From Mesorhizobium jarvisii (GTDB lineage Bacteria; Pseudomonadota; Alphaproteobacteria; Rhizobiales; Rhizobiaceae), in contig NZ_QZXA01000004.1 in assembly GCF_003601985.1 (NCBI RefSeq), positions 450,004-514,003 on the forward strand: 64,000 nt of DNA. The letters run 5' to 3'. The notes beneath the pieces are model-generated. The model had not been told where the DNA came from. It was given only the letters and a program-made list of their open reading frames with translations, and searched no databases. A program made the translations under genes and the position numbers. Numbering within the stretch: position 1 is the first letter of the stretch; every line of letters begins with the position of its first letter. Positions 26,397 through 35,455 of the stretch are shown here, piece after piece.

Positions 26397-27548
26397 ATGG
26401 AACTCGCTCTCATAGCCGCCTCGCTTTCGACTGCTCTTATCCTTTCAAACACCGCCAGTATCCTTCTCGCCGCCTCACAGCTGAGACGGCGCACAACGAT
26501 CGCACCGCCGGCCGGCAAATCGCCGCCGGTATCGATTGTCATACCCTCGCGCGGCGTCGAGCCGTTCACGCAGGAGACGCTGGAGCGCGCCTTCTCGCTA
26601 GACTGGCCCCGCTACGAGCTGATCTTCTGCGTCGCTCATGGAGACGACCCAGTGGTCAGGCTGATCCGTGCCGCCATTGGCCGCTTTCCAAAAGTGCCGG
26701 CCCGGCTGTTGATCGGCGACGACCGCGTCAGCGCCAATCCCAAGCTCAACAATTGCGTCAAGGGCTGGGAAGCCGCGCGGCACAATTGGGTTGTCCTGGC
26801 CGACTCCAACGTGCTGATGCCGAGAGACTGCGTCCAGCATCTGATGGCGGCGTGGCGGCCGGACACCGGCCTTGTCTGCTCGACACCGATCGGTTCGCGG
26901 CCGGAGGGCTTCTGGGCCGAGGTCGAATGCGCCTTCCTCAACACGCTGCAGGCGCGCTGGCAATATGCCGGCGAGGCGCTCGGCCTTGGCTTTGCCCAGG
27001 GCAAGAGCATGTTGTGGAACAAGCCGATGCTGGATGCCAATGGCGGCATCCGCGCGCTGGCCGCCGAAATCGCCGAAGACGCCGCCGCGACCAAGCTGGT
27101 CAGTGGGCTTGGCCTGCGCGTCAATCTCGTCGCGGCACCCTTCGAGCAGCCGCTTGGCCGACGCACGCTTGGCACGATCTGGTCGCGCCAGGCCCGCTGG
27201 GCGCGCTTGCGGCGCGTCACCTTCCCACGGTTCTTCGCGCCGGAAATCCTGACCGGCGCGGTGGTGCCGCTGGCGCTTGCGCTGGTTGCGGCGGCAAGCG
27301 CCGGCTTCAGCCTCCCGCTGACGGCCATCGCCGTGCTGGCGGCCTTTTATCTCCCGGAATGCGCCCTGGCCTGGTCCAAGGGCTGGCACCTTTCGCCGCG
27401 CACGGTCGCGGCGATGATTGCGCGGGACTTGCTGCTTCCAACCATGTGGGGGCGCGGCTGGCTCGGCGGCGCCGTCGACTGGCGCGGCAATGCGATGACC
27501 ATCGGCACCAAGGCGGCCGAACTGGAAGAGGCGTCGTCGCGCGCCTGA
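26397..27548 (+). CDS. GT21-type glycosyltransferase (ceramide/diacylglycerol glycosyltransferase-like)
   Basis: The 383-residue membrane enzyme has an N-terminal membrane segment (LALIAASLSTALILSNT), a GT-A core with VSIVIPSRGVEPF, the DXD-like VLADSN, an acidic EIAEDAA, and RQARW matching QxxRW, and then C-terminal membrane helices. This is the GT21/ceramide glucosyltransferase plan; related rhizobial enzymes glycosylate diacylglycerol or ceramide, including under phosphate limitation. ATG at 26397 is taken as start, with in-frame upstream codons being unlike the family. The sugar donor is unknown. Confidence 0.82.
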   Translation: MELALIAASLSTALILSNTASILLAASQLRRRTTIAPPAGKSPPVSIVIPSRGVEPFTQETLERAFSLDWPRYELIFCVAHGDDPVVRLIRAAIGRFPKVPARLLIGDDRVSANPKLNNCVKGWEAARHNWVVLADSNVLMPRDCVQHLMAAWRPDTGLVCSTPIGSRPEGFWAEVECAFLNTLQARWQYAGEALGLGFAQGKSMLWNKPMLDANGGIRALAAEIAEDAAATKLVSGLGLRVNLVAAPFEQPLGRRTLGTIWSRQARWARLRRVTFPRFFAPEILTGAVVPLALALVAAASAGFSLPLTAIAVLAAFYLPECALAWSKGWHLSPRTVAAMIARDLLLPTMWGRGWLGGAVDWRGNAMTIGTKAAELEEASSRA

Positions 27549-27580
27549 TCGCGGCGCGGACGACCTACCTCGACGACCCT

Positions 27581-28771
27581 CTATTTAGCGGCCTTGAGAG
27601 CCTGCGCGATGTCTTCCAGAAGGTCATCGGTATCCTCCAGGCCGACCGACAGCCTGAGCGTTCCTGGCCCGATGCCGAGTTCGGCGCGCGCCTCGTCGCT
27701 CAAGTTCTTGTGCGTGGTCGTCGCCGGATGGGTGATCAGGCTCTTGGCGTCGCCGAGATTGTTGGAGATCAGCACGATGTCGAGCGCGTTCTGCAGGGCG
27801 AAGGCCGCCTGCTTGCCGCCCTTGACGTCGAGGCAGATCAGCGTCGAGCCGCCCGACATCTGCTTCTTGACGATCGCGGCCTGCGGATGGTCGGCGCGGC
27901 CGGGATAGATGACGCGGGCGATCTGCGGCTGCTCGGCGAGGAAATCTGCGATCTTGCCGGCGCTCTCCGTCTGCTGGCGCACGCGCAGCGGCAGCGTCTC
28001 CAGGCCCTTCAGCAGCGTCCAGGCGTTGAAGGGCGACAGGCTGGGGCCGGTGTGGCGGAAATAATCATGCAAATTCTCGTCGATCCACTTCTTGTCCGAC
28101 AGGATCACGCCGCCGAGACAGCGGCCTTGGCCGTCGATGTGCTTGGTTGCCGAATAGACGACGATATGCGCGCCGAGCTGCAACGGCTTCTGCTGCAGTG
28201 GCGTGGCAAAGACATTGTCGACGATAAGCCGCGCGCCGATCGAGTTGGCGAGCGCAGCAACAGCGGCGATGTCGACCACTTCCAGCGTCGGGTTGGTCGG
28301 GCTTTCAAGGAAGAACAGCTTGGTGTTGGGCCTGACCGCCTTTTCCCAGTTGGCGATATCGGTGCCGTCGTCCAGCGTCGCCTCGATGCCGTAGCGCGGT
28401 GCCAGTGTCTCGACCACCCAGCGGCAGGAGCCGAACAGCGCGCGCGCCGCCACGATATGGTCACCGGCCTTGACGCTGCACAGAAGCGCCGCCGTCACGG
28501 CCGCCATGCCCGATGCCGTGGCGCGTGCGTCTTCCGCGCCTTCCAGCGCGCACATGCGCTTTTCGAACATGTCGACGGTCGGATTGGCGTAGCGCGAATA
28601 GATGAAGCCGGGTTCCTCGCCCTTGAAGCGGGCTTCGGCGGCTTGCGCCGTTTGATAGACATAGCCCTGGGTCAGGTACATCGCCTCGGAGGTCTCGCCG
28701 AAGCCGGAACGCAGGGTTCCGCCATGCACGAGGGCTGTCTGAGGCTTCCAGTTGCGCTTCTTGTTGCTCAT
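27581..28771 (-). CDS. metZ: O-succinylhomoserine sulfhydrylase
   Basis: The 396-residue PLP enzyme of the Cys/Met-metabolism family makes homocysteine from O-succinylhomoserine and sulfide. Typical parts are YSRYANPTVDMFEKRMCALE, ATASGMAAVTAAL, LESPTNPTLEVVD, the PLP lysine in VVYSATKHIDGQGR, and the C-terminal THPATTTHKNL. The choice of sulfhydrylase over cystathionine synthase is supported by the SAM-II riboswitch upstream, which in rhizobia controls metA/metZ-type genes. Confidence 0.93.
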   Translation of the reverse strand: MSNKKRNWKPQTALVHGGTLRSGFGETSEAMYLTQGYVYQTAQAAEARFKGEEPGFIYSRYANPTVDMFEKRMCALEGAEDARATASGMAAVTAALLCSVKAGDHIVAARALFGSCRWVVETLAPRYGIEATLDDGTDIANWEKAVRPNTKLFFLESPTNPTLEVVDIAAVAALANSIGARLIVDNVFATPLQQKPLQLGAHIVVYSATKHIDGQGRCLGGVILSDKKWIDENLHDYFRHTGPSLSPFNAWTLLKGLETLPLRVRQQTESAGKIADFLAEQPQIARVIYPGRADHPQAAIVKKQMSGGSTLICLDVKGGKQAAFALQNALDIVLISNNLGDAKSLITHPATTTHKNLSDEARAELGIGPGTLRLSVGLEDTDDLLEDIAQALKAAK

Positions 28772-28788
28772 CGCTTTGTTCCAGACAC

Positions 28789-28820
28789 AAAAAAACCGGC
28801 CGCGAAAGTCGCAACCGGTC
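28789..28820 (-). terminator. Intrinsic terminator between SAM-II aptamer and metZ
   Basis: Read on the minus strand, ACCGG...GCG pairs with CGC...CCGGT across a short loop (GACTTT region), then T7. It lies between the aptamer and the metZ ATG, so it can stop transcription when SAM is bound, or act as a constitutive partial terminator. Confidence 0.8.
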
Positions 28821-28840
28821 CATACGGCCTCGCGGCCAAC

Positions 28841-28897
28841 GGTCCTTTAGCGACTTGTTTAACGTGGCTGCAAGCCGACCGGCCAAATCACCACGGG
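28841..28897 (-). promoter_or_regulatory. SAM-II riboswitch (metZ leader)
   Basis: On the minus strand the leader reads CCGTGGTGATTTGG, then GGCTTGCAGCCACGTTAAA, then AAGTCGCTAAAGG. GTGG pairs with CCAC (P1), and the conserved TTGCA and GCTAAAGG segments can form the pseudoknot of the SAM-II aptamer. It lies directly in front of metZ and is followed by an intrinsic terminator. SAM-II control of methionine genes is well known in alphaproteobacteria. Confidence 0.92.
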
Positions 28898-28905
28898 ATA
28901 ACGAC

Positions 28906-28934
28906 CCTTTAGACCCGTACCACGCTTGCGTCAA
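28906..28934 (-). promoter_or_regulatory. Promoter of the metZ leader
   Basis: On the minus strand TTGACG (28929-28934) and TAAAGG (28906-28911) are separated by 17 bp. The position just before the SAM-II aptamer is right for the leader transcript. The -10 match is modest. Confidence 0.6.
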
Positions 28935-29042
28935 TTGCCGGCTTCATTAAGAGGTTTGTACCAGGCAGGTTCCGCAAGAATGTTCCATGTTTTCCGGCGA
29001 GAACCTGTTGGTAGGAAATTCGTCTGGCCTAGGAGCGGAGCC

Positions 29043-30137
29043 TTGCGGCAGACAGGCATTCTTCCCGATCAGGACATCTCGGCGCTGTTCCAGTCCGGCG
29101 CGCTGAAGTCGCCGCGCGCGCTCGACGCCGACCAGATCCAGCCGGCGAGCCTTGATCTGCGGCTCGGCGACAAGGCCTGGCGGGTGCGGGCCTCGTTCCT
29201 GCCGGGTCCCAACCACAGGGTTTCGGAAAAGCTCGACCGGCTGCAACTGCACGAAATCAATCTTGCCGAGGGCGCGGTGCTGGAGACCGGCTGCGTCTAT
29301 ATCGTGCCCTTGCTTGAAAGCCTGGCATTGCCGGCGGACATTTCGGCCTCGGCCAATCCGAAGAGTTCGACCGGGCGGCTCGACATTTTCACCCGTGTCA
29401 TGACCGACCGTGGCCACGAGTTCGACAAGATCGCCGCCGGCTACAACGGTCCGCTCTATCTGGAAGTCAGCCCGCGCACCTTTCCGATCGTCGTGCGCAC
29501 CGGTTCGCGCCTGTCGCAAATCCGCTTCCGCACCGGCAACGCGCTGCTCTCGGAGACCGAATTGCATGAATTGCACCGCGCGCAGATGCTGGTCGCCACC
29601 GAGCCGCCGAATATTTCGGGCGGCGGCATCGCGCTGTCGATCGATCTCAAGGGCAACGGTGATGGGCTGGTCGGCTATCGCGGCAAGCATCACACCGGCC
29701 TCGTCGATGTCGACAAGCGCGCCGCCCAGGATGTCGTCGATTTCTGGGAACCGATCCACAAGAGCGGCGCCGGCGAACTGGTGCTCGATCCAGACGAATT
29801 CTACATCCTCGTCAGCCAGGAGGCGGTGCATGTGCCGCCGCTCTACGCCGCCGAGATGACGCCCTTCGACCCGCTGGTCGGCGAATTTCGCGTCCATTAT
29901 GCCGGCTTCTTCGATCCGGGCTTCGGCCATTCGGCGGCCGGTGGCACCGGCAGCCGGGCCGTGCTTGAAGTGCGCAGCCACGAGGTGCCGTTCATCCTCG
30001 ACCATGGCCAGATCGTCGGCCGGCTGGTCTACGAGCACATGCTGAAGCGGCCGCAGGCCCTCTACGGCACCGCTCTCGGCTCCAACTACCAGGCACAGGG
30101 CCTGAAGCTCTCCAAGCATTTCCGCGCTGCGCGCTGA
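29043..30137 (+). CDS. dcd: 2'-deoxycytidine 5'-triphosphate deaminase (double-length rhizobial form)
   Basis: This 364-residue dCTP deaminase has two dUTPase-like halves: N-half LDADQIQPASLDLRLGDKAWR with SANPKSSTGRLDIFTRV, and a C-half with VHYAGFFDPGFGHSAAGGTGSR and LVYEHM. It deaminates dCTP to dUTP for thymidylate synthesis. The TTG at 29043 is chosen because AGGAG stands at 29031-29035; upstream in-frame sequence is unlike the family. The protein is about twice the length of the E. coli enzyme. Confidence 0.9.
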   Translation: MRQTGILPDQDISALFQSGALKSPRALDADQIQPASLDLRLGDKAWRVRASFLPGPNHRVSEKLDRLQLHEINLAEGAVLETGCVYIVPLLESLALPADISASANPKSSTGRLDIFTRVMTDRGHEFDKIAAGYNGPLYLEVSPRTFPIVVRTGSRLSQIRFRTGNALLSETELHELHRAQMLVATEPPNISGGGIALSIDLKGNGDGLVGYRGKHHTGLVDVDKRAAQDVVDFWEPIHKSGAGELVLDPDEFYILVSQEAVHVPPLYAAEMTPFDPLVGEFRVHYAGFFDPGFGHSAAGGTGSRAVLEVRSHEVPFILDHGQIVGRLVYEHMLKRPQALYGTALGSNYQAQGLKLSKHFRAAR

Positions 30138-30238
30138 ACCCCGGTGTTGCCGCCAGGCAAGATACTTGCCTGCACCGGTACATCATGCTTGGCTGGCTTG
30201 TCGGCCGTCGAGATGGCGGCGCTCAAGGGGACAAGAAA

Positions 30239-31012
30239 ATGCAGATCTCGAAACGGATACTGTCGGCGGCAGGCGCCGCCCTGTTGGCGATGGCCGCCGG
30301 CTCTCTGTCGGCGCAGGCTGCCGAGAAACTGAAGATCGGCACCGAGGGCGCCTATCCGCCGTTCAACACCATCACCTCGGACGGCAAGGTTGTCGGTTTC
30401 GACATCGACATCGCCAATGCGCTGTGTGCTCAGATGAAGGTCGAGTGCGAGATCGTCACCCAGGACTGGGACGGCATCATCCCCGCCCTGCAGGCCAAGA
30501 AGTTCGACGCCATCATCGCCTCGATGAGCATCACCGAAGAGCGCAAGAAGCAGGTCGCCTTCACCAACAAATACTACACCACCCCGCTCGCGCTGGTGGC
30601 GCCGAAGGACAGCGATCTGACGTCGGCCGACCCGGCGGCCCTGGCCGGCAAGACGGTGGGCGCCCAGGCTTCGACCACGCAGGCCGACTATGCCCAGAAC
30701 ACCTATGGCAAGGCAGGTGCCGAGGCAAAGCTCTACCCAACCCAGGAAGAAGCGATCACCGACCTGACCAACGGCCGGCTTGATGCCGTGATCTCGGACA
30801 AGTTCGTCCTGGTGGACTGGCTGAAGAAGGCAAGCGACGGCTGCTGCAAGCTGGTCGGCGACGTCAAGGGCACGGAAACGCAAGCCGGCATCGCCGTGCG
30901 CCTCGACGACACCGCCTTGCGCGACAAGCTCAACACGGCCATCGACGCGATCGTCGCCGACGGCACCTACAAGAAGATCCAGGCCAAGTATTTCGACTTC
31001 GATATTTATTGA
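30239..31012 (+). CDS. Amino-acid ABC transporter substrate-binding protein (family 3, orphan)
   Basis: The 257-residue protein has a signal peptide ending AQAAEKLKI, and family 3 motifs IGTEGAYPPFNTITSDGK, FDIDIANALCAQM and KYYTTPLALVAP. It is closest in style to lysine/arginine/ornithine-binding proteins. AAGGGG precedes the ATG at 30239; an in-frame ATG at 30185 adds 18 residues. No permease or ATPase genes lie nearby. An adjacent cysteine pair (DGCCKLVGD) mirrors the binding protein at 13763. Confidence 0.88.
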   Translation: MQISKRILSAAGAALLAMAAGSLSAQAAEKLKIGTEGAYPPFNTITSDGKVVGFDIDIANALCAQMKVECEIVTQDWDGIIPALQAKKFDAIIASMSITEERKKQVAFTNKYYTTPLALVAPKDSDLTSADPAALAGKTVGAQASTTQADYAQNTYGKAGAEAKLYPTQEEAITDLTNGRLDAVISDKFVLVDWLKKASDGCCKLVGDVKGTETQAGIAVRLDDTALRDKLNTAIDAIVADGTYKKIQAKYFDFDIY

Positions 31013-31028
31013 GACGTCGAAGCTGCCT

Positions 31029-31182
31029 CTTCCTTCTCCCCTTGTGGGAGAAGGTGGCCTCGCGAAGCGAGGTCGGATGAGGGGTGTTCCAGGGAACGCC
31101 AACGCCTCACTTCGCTGGAACACCCCTCATCCGTCTCGGCGCTGCGCGCCGATCCACCTTCTCCCACAAGGGGAGAAGGAAG
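31029..31182. repeat. Nested inverted repeat between convergent genes
   Basis: A 29-base arm (31029-31057) is repeated exactly in reverse complement at 31154-31182. Inside, GAGGGGTGTTCCAG pairs with CTGGAACACCCCTC. Each outer arm is itself nearly palindromic (CTTCTCCCCTTGTGGGAGAAG, reading across its centre). The whole could form a long cruciform or a stable RNA hairpin at the end of both transcripts. Confidence 0.9.
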
Positions 31183-31192
31183 GGGCGCTATC

Positions 31193-32188
31193 TCAAAGCG
31201 CCTTCACCGCCACCTTCACCGGCTTTTCGATCTCGAGCGGGTTGCGCAGTGGCAGGCCGAAATCACCGGCTTCGATCTCGAACACATCGCCGGCCTCGGT
31301 CTTGACGCCGTCGGCGAAGGACAGTGTCGCGGTGCCGAACATATGCACGTGCACGTCGCCCGGCTGGCGGAACGCCGAATATTTGAAGTGATGGTGTTCG
31401 AGATTGGCGATGGTGTGCGACATGTTCGCCTCGCCCGACAGGAACGGCTTTTCCCAAAGCGTCTTACCATCGCGCACGATGCGCGAGGTGCCGCGGATGT
31501 CGGAAGGCAGGTCGCCGATCAGGATCTCAGGTCCGAACGAGGCATTGCGCAGCTTGGAATGGGCGAGAAAGAGATAGTTTACCCGCTCAGTCACGTGGTC
31601 GGAAAATTCGTTCGACAGCGTGAAGCCGACGCGGAAGGGCGCGCCGTCATCGCCGATGACATAGATGCCGGCGATTTCGGGTTCCTCGCCGGCGTCCTTG
31701 GCGAAGGCCGGTGACAGGAGTGCGGCTCCCGGCGCCACGGCCATCGTGCCGTTGCCCTTGTAGAACCATTCCGGCTGCACGCCGACCTGGCCCTTGGCGG
31801 GCTTGCCGCCCTCCAGACCCATGCGGAACATCTTCATGGAATCGGTGAGCTGCTCCTCGCCATCGGCGCTGCTGAGCTTCTTGTGCATGGAATCGCGCGT
31901 CGCCGCCGAGCCGAGATGCGTCAGGCCGGTGCCGGTGAGATGCAGATGCGCCGGATCGGGGTGATTGATCGGCGACAACAGCCGCCCTTTCTTGTAGGCG
32001 GCATCGAGATCGACCGCCTCGCCGAGCCCCTTGCGCTCGATCAGGGTGGCTAGGCCGACGCCGGTGCGGGCTGCCTCCATCGCCAGCGAATAGACGCTGC
32101 GGGCGCCGTTGATGATCCGGGTCTTGCCGCCATTGCGGGCAACGACGCGGATGGTCTCGGCGTCATCGAGAATCTGCGAGATCAGCAT
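31193..32188 (-). CDS. gguC: GguC/AraD1 family protein (FAH-like)
   Basis: The 331-residue protein belongs to the fumarylacetoacetate-hydrolase-like AraD1/GguC family, with LLSPINHPDPAHLHLTGTG, FTLSNEFSDHVTERVNYL and the closing motif DVFEIEAGDFGLPLRNP. Such enzymes are predicted sugar-acid dehydratases or hydrolases. It is last in the chvE-gguA-gguB-gguC order known from Agrobacterium. The ATG at 32188 is chosen (MLISQILDDAETIRVV) with GAGAGGA upstream. Its exact reaction is unknown. Confidence 0.88.
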   Translation of the reverse strand: MLISQILDDAETIRVVARNGGKTRIINGARSVYSLAMEAARTGVGLATLIERKGLGEAVDLDAAYKKGRLLSPINHPDPAHLHLTGTGLTHLGSAATRDSMHKKLSSADGEEQLTDSMKMFRMGLEGGKPAKGQVGVQPEWFYKGNGTMAVAPGAALLSPAFAKDAGEEPEIAGIYVIGDDGAPFRVGFTLSNEFSDHVTERVNYLFLAHSKLRNASFGPEILIGDLPSDIRGTSRIVRDGKTLWEKPFLSGEANMSHTIANLEHHHFKYSAFRQPGDVHVHMFGTATLSFADGVKTEAGDVFEIEAGDFGLPLRNPLEIEKPVKVAVKAL

Positions 32189-32413
32189 GATCAATCCTCT
32201 CTCATGTGCCTTGGCATGGCTGCCGCTGCGGCAAACCTTCCCAAGCGCGGCTGGGACGTCGCCCATGCCACGGGTGAAATTGTCCGTTCGGATTGCGCTC
32301 GCGGGGCCTGGTTCCTTGAGGGAACTTCTTCGCGCCGGCTGGTTGCCGGCAGCGCCGCGATGTGACCCGTATGCCTTCCTCGTTGCCTCGCCGGAGCGGT
32401 TCGGCCCGCTCCT

Positions 32414-32475
32414 GGTATTTTTGTTTCTGCGCAATTCCTGTGGGAAAACCGCGATGCGCTTTCCTGGAACTGCCC
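32414..32475. repeat. Dispersed palindromic element, family B, copy 1
   Basis: On the minus strand this reads AGTTCCAGGAAAGCGC... GGTTTTCCCA... GGAATTGCGCAGAAACAAA, matching the elements at 35311 and 62495. It lies between gguB and gguC. Orientation and arms are recognisable despite many substitutions. Confidence 0.75.
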
Positions 32476-32478
32476 CTT

Positions 32479-33765
32479 TCAGGCCTTGTTCTTGTTGTAG
32501 ACGTCGAAGATCACGGCGCCGAGCAGCACCAGGCCTTTGACGACCTGCTGCCAGTCGACATTGACACCCATGATCGACATGCCGTTGTTCATCACGCCCA
32601 TGATGAAGCCACCGACCACGGCGCCGATGACCTGGCCGACGCCGCCCATCGCCGAGGCGCCGCCGATGAAGACGGCGGCGATGACGTCGAGCTCTGAGCC
32701 CAGACCGGCCGCCGGCACTGCCTGGCCAAGGCGAGCCGCGATGATCAGGCCGCCCAGCGCCGACAGCACGCCCATATTGATGAACACCAGCAGCGTCAGC
32801 CGCTCGGTGTTGATGCCCGACAGCTGCGCCGCCTTGGGATTGCCGCCCATGGCGTAGATGCGGCGGCCGATGGTCATGCGCTTGGTGACGAAGACGAACA
32901 GCGAGATCAGCACGCCCATGACGAGCAGCACCACCGGCAGGCCCCTGTAGCTGGCGAACTCATAGACCAGGAACAGCGCCAGCGCGCTGGCGACCAGCGT
33001 CTTGACGACGAACAGGGGGAAGGGCTCGGCTTCATAGCCGTGGCGCTCGCGCTTGCGTCGTGTCCTCACCCCGAAATAGGCATAGGCCACCACGGCGATC
33101 AGGCCGAGCACGATCGTCGTCATGTGCAGTGTCAGGCCGCTGCCCACGATGGTCTTGCCGGCGGCGTTCACCGTGGGCGGGATCAGCGTCAGCGGGCCGA
33201 TAACGTCCGGGATGAAGCCCGAGCTCAGCGCCTTGAAGCCGTCCGGAAGTGGGCCTACCGACGAGCCGCCGCCCAGCAGCGCCTGGCAGATGCCGCGGAA
33301 GATCAGCATGCCGGCCAGCGTCACGATGAAGCTCGGTATCCGGTGATAGGCGATCCAATAGCCTTGCGCCGCACCGATCAGGCCGCCCACGACCAGGCAG
33401 ACGATTGAAACCACCAGCGGATTGCTGAGCGGTCCGAGCTGCCAGATGACCATCATGTTTGCCGCCAGCGCGCCGATGAAACCGGCGACCGAGCCGACGC
33501 TGAGGTCGATATAGCCAGAAACGATGACCAGCAGCATGCCCAGCGCCATCACGATGATGAACGAGTTCTGCTGCACCAGATTGCTGAGGTTGACCGGCTT
33601 GAACAGCGTTCCCGACGTGGTGAACTGGAAGAACAGCATGATGACGATCAGCGCGATGATGAGACCGTATTCGCGCAGGTTCGTCGTCAGCGCCGAGACG
33701 GCAATGCGTGGACGCTGGTCCTCGGCGATGTTGCCCTGTGGGGCGGGGGCGCTGTCGGTGCTCAT
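32479..33765 (-). CDS. gguB: Multiple-sugar ABC transporter permease GguB
   Basis: The 428-residue integral membrane protein has about ten predicted helices ([33 protein letters not shown]). It has the permease signature [24 protein letters not shown] and the C-terminal [28 protein letters not shown]. It is a CUT2-type (RbsC-like) permease. Its start overlaps the gguA stop by 4 bp, so the two are coupled. Confidence 0.95.
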   Translation of the reverse strand: MSTDSAPAPQGNIAEDQRPRIAVSALTTNLREYGLIIALIVIMLFFQFTTSGTLFKPVNLSNLVQQNSFIIVMALGMLLVIVSGYIDLSVGSVAGFIGALAANMMVIWQLGPLSNPLVVSIVCLVVGGLIGAAQGYWIAYHRIPSFIVTLAGMLIFRGICQALLGGGSSVGPLPDGFKALSSGFIPDVIGPLTLIPPTVNAAGKTIVGSGLTLHMTTIVLGLIAVVAYAYFGVRTRRKRERHGYEAEPFPLFVVKTLVASALALFLVYEFASYRGLPVVLLVMGVLISLFVFVTKRMTIGRRIYAMGGNPKAAQLSGINTERLTLLVFINMGVLSALGGLIIAARLGQAVPAAGLGSELDVIAAVFIGGASAMGGVGQVIGAVVGGFIMGVMNNGMSIMGVNVDWQQVVKGLVLLGAVIFDVYNKNKA

Positions 33766-35294
33766 GCTGCTTTTCCTTCTCCCCGAACGATGGCGCGCAT
33801 TATTTTTTCCTGACTTGCGTCCGCCGCGGGCATTTCGCCGACGATGCGGCCTTCGTTCATGACGTAGATGCGGTCGGTGATGCCGAGCAATTCCGGCATT
33901 TCCGACGAGATGACCACGATCGCCTTACCCTCCGAGGCAAGACGCGCGATGATCGTATAGATTTCATACTTGGCGCCGACATCGATGCCGCGTGTCGGCT
34001 CGTCGAGGATCAGCAATTCCGGGTCGGCGAACAGCCATTTCGACAGCACCACCTTCTGCTGGTTGCCGCCGGAAAGATTGCCCGTCATCTGATAGACGCT
34101 CGAAGCGCGGATATTGGTCTTCTTGCGATAATCGTTGGCAACGGCGAGTTCGCGCAGATCGTCGATCACGCTGTGACGCGACACGCCGCCGAGATTGGCA
34201 AGCGTGATGTTGTGCTTGATATGGTCGATCAGGTTGAGACCGTAAGTCTTGCGGTCCTCGGTCACGTAGGCGATGCCGTGTTCGACCGCCTTGCTCACGG
34301 ATGAGACATCGATCGGCTTGCCTTTGAGCAGCACCTCGCCCGTGATGCGGCGGCCATAGGAACGGCCGAACAGGCTCATGGCGAATTCGGTGCGACCGGC
34401 GCCCATCAGCCCGGCTATGCCGACCACCTCGCCCTTGCGCACATTGATGTCGATGCCCTTGATCACCTGCCGTTCGGCATGGATCGGGTGATAGACCGAC
34501 CAGTTCTTCACTTCGAAGACGACCTCGCCGATCTTTGGTTCGCGCGGCGGATAGCGGTCGTCGAGCGAGCGGCCGACCATCGAGGTGATGATACGGTCTT
34601 CCGAGATATCCTTCTTGGCCAGCGTCTCGATGGTGCGCCCGTCGCGGATGACGGTAACCTTGTCGGCGACCCGGTTCACTTCGTTGAGTTTGTGCGAGAT
34701 CAGGATCGAGGTCATGCCTTGCCGCTTGAACTCGAGCAAAAGGTCGAGCAGCGCCTGGCTGTCCTTCTCGCTGAGCGATGCGGTGGGCTCGTCGAGGATC
34801 AGGAGCTTGACTTCCTTGCTCAGCGCCTTGGCGATCTCGACCAACTGCTGCTTGCCGACGCCGATATTGGTGATCAGCGTCTTGGGGTCCTCCTTGAGGC
34901 CCACCTTCTTCAACAGCGCGCTGGTGCGCGCCTCGTTGGCATCCCAGTCGATCACGCCGTATTTGGCGTGTTCGTTGCCGAGGAAAATGTTTTCGGCAAT
35001 CGACAGCATCGGCACCAGCGCAAGCTCCTGGTGGATGATGACGATGCCCTTGTGTTCGCTGTCATGGATGCCTTTGAACTGGCATTCCTGGCCTTGAAAG
35101 ATGATCTGGCCGTCATATGTGCCCGCGGGATAGACGCCCGACAGCACTTTCATCAGCGTCGACTTGCCGGCGCCGTTCTCGCCGACCACGGCGTGGATTT
35201 CGCCTTCCTCGACGCTGAGGTTGACATTCGACAGCGCCTTCACGCCGGGAAACGTCTTGGTGATGTCGCGCATCTCCAAAATCGTCGAGGTCAT
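33762..35294 (-). CDS. gguA: Sugar ABC transporter ATP-binding protein GguA
   Basis: The 510-residue protein carries two ABC domains, as in RbsA/XylG. Domain one has Walker [13 protein letters not shown] and [12 protein letters not shown]. Domain two has signature [15 protein letters not shown] and [19 protein letters not shown]. It powers the CUT2 uptake system with GguB and ChvE. The ATG at 35294 ([12 protein letters not shown]) is chosen; the longer in-frame start adds 20 residues of no similarity. Confidence 0.95.
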   Translation of the reverse strand: MTSTILEMRDITKTFPGVKALSNVNLSVEEGEIHAVVGENGAGKSTLMKVLSGVYPAGTYDGQIIFQGQECQFKGIHDSEHKGIVIIHQELALVPMLSIAENIFLGNEHAKYGVIDWDANEARTSALLKKVGLKEDPKTLITNIGVGKQQLVEIAKALSKEVKLLILDEPTASLSEKDSQALLDLLLEFKRQGMTSILISHKLNEVNRVADKVTVIRDGRTIETLAKKDISEDRIITSMVGRSLDDRYPPREPKIGEVVFEVKNWSVYHPIHAERQVIKGIDINVRKGEVVGIAGLMGAGRTEFAMSLFGRSYGRRITGEVLLKGKPIDVSSVSKAVEHGIAYVTEDRKTYGLNLIDHIKHNITLANLGGVSRHSVIDDLRELAVANDYRKKTNIRASSVYQMTGNLSGGNQQKVVLSKWLFADPELLILDEPTRGIDVGAKYEIYTIIARLASEGKAIVVISSEMPELLGITDRIYVMNEGRIVGEMPAADASQEKIMRAIVRGEGKAA

Positions 35295-35310
35295 AAGGGC
35301 AAGCTCCCAG

Positions 35311-35374
35311 ACTTTCTTGTTTTTACGCAATTCCCAGGGGATGGCGCTACGCACTTTTCCTGGAATTGCTCTAG
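35311..35374. repeat. Dispersed palindromic element, family B, copy 2
   Basis: On the minus strand it reads CTAGAGCAATTCCAGGAAAAG, then GCGTAGCG, then CTGGGAATTGCGTAAAAACA. It lies in the chvE-gguA gap, with copy 1 about 2.9 kb away in the same operon. Arms can pair to a long hairpin. Confidence 0.85.
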
Positions 35375-35409
35375 GCCGGCAGAAACAATACCGGGGTCGC
35401 TTGTGAACG

Positions 35410-35438
35410 AAAAGGGGCCCTGCGTCGCGCAGGACCCC
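35410..35438 (-). terminator. Terminator after chvE
   Basis: On the minus strand GGGGTCCTGCG pairs with CGCAGGGCCCC around a 3-base loop (one mismatch), followed by TTTT. It is just after the chvE stop and before gguA, so it likely makes chvE mRNA more abundant than the transporter genes. Confidence 0.82.
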
Positions 35439-35455
35439 AGATTTTATAACCGAGA

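Noticed and set aside
26753..28912. 719-codon open frame on the plus strand
   Set aside because: It spans the GT21 glycosyltransferase in another frame and then lies antisense to metZ. It has no family signature.
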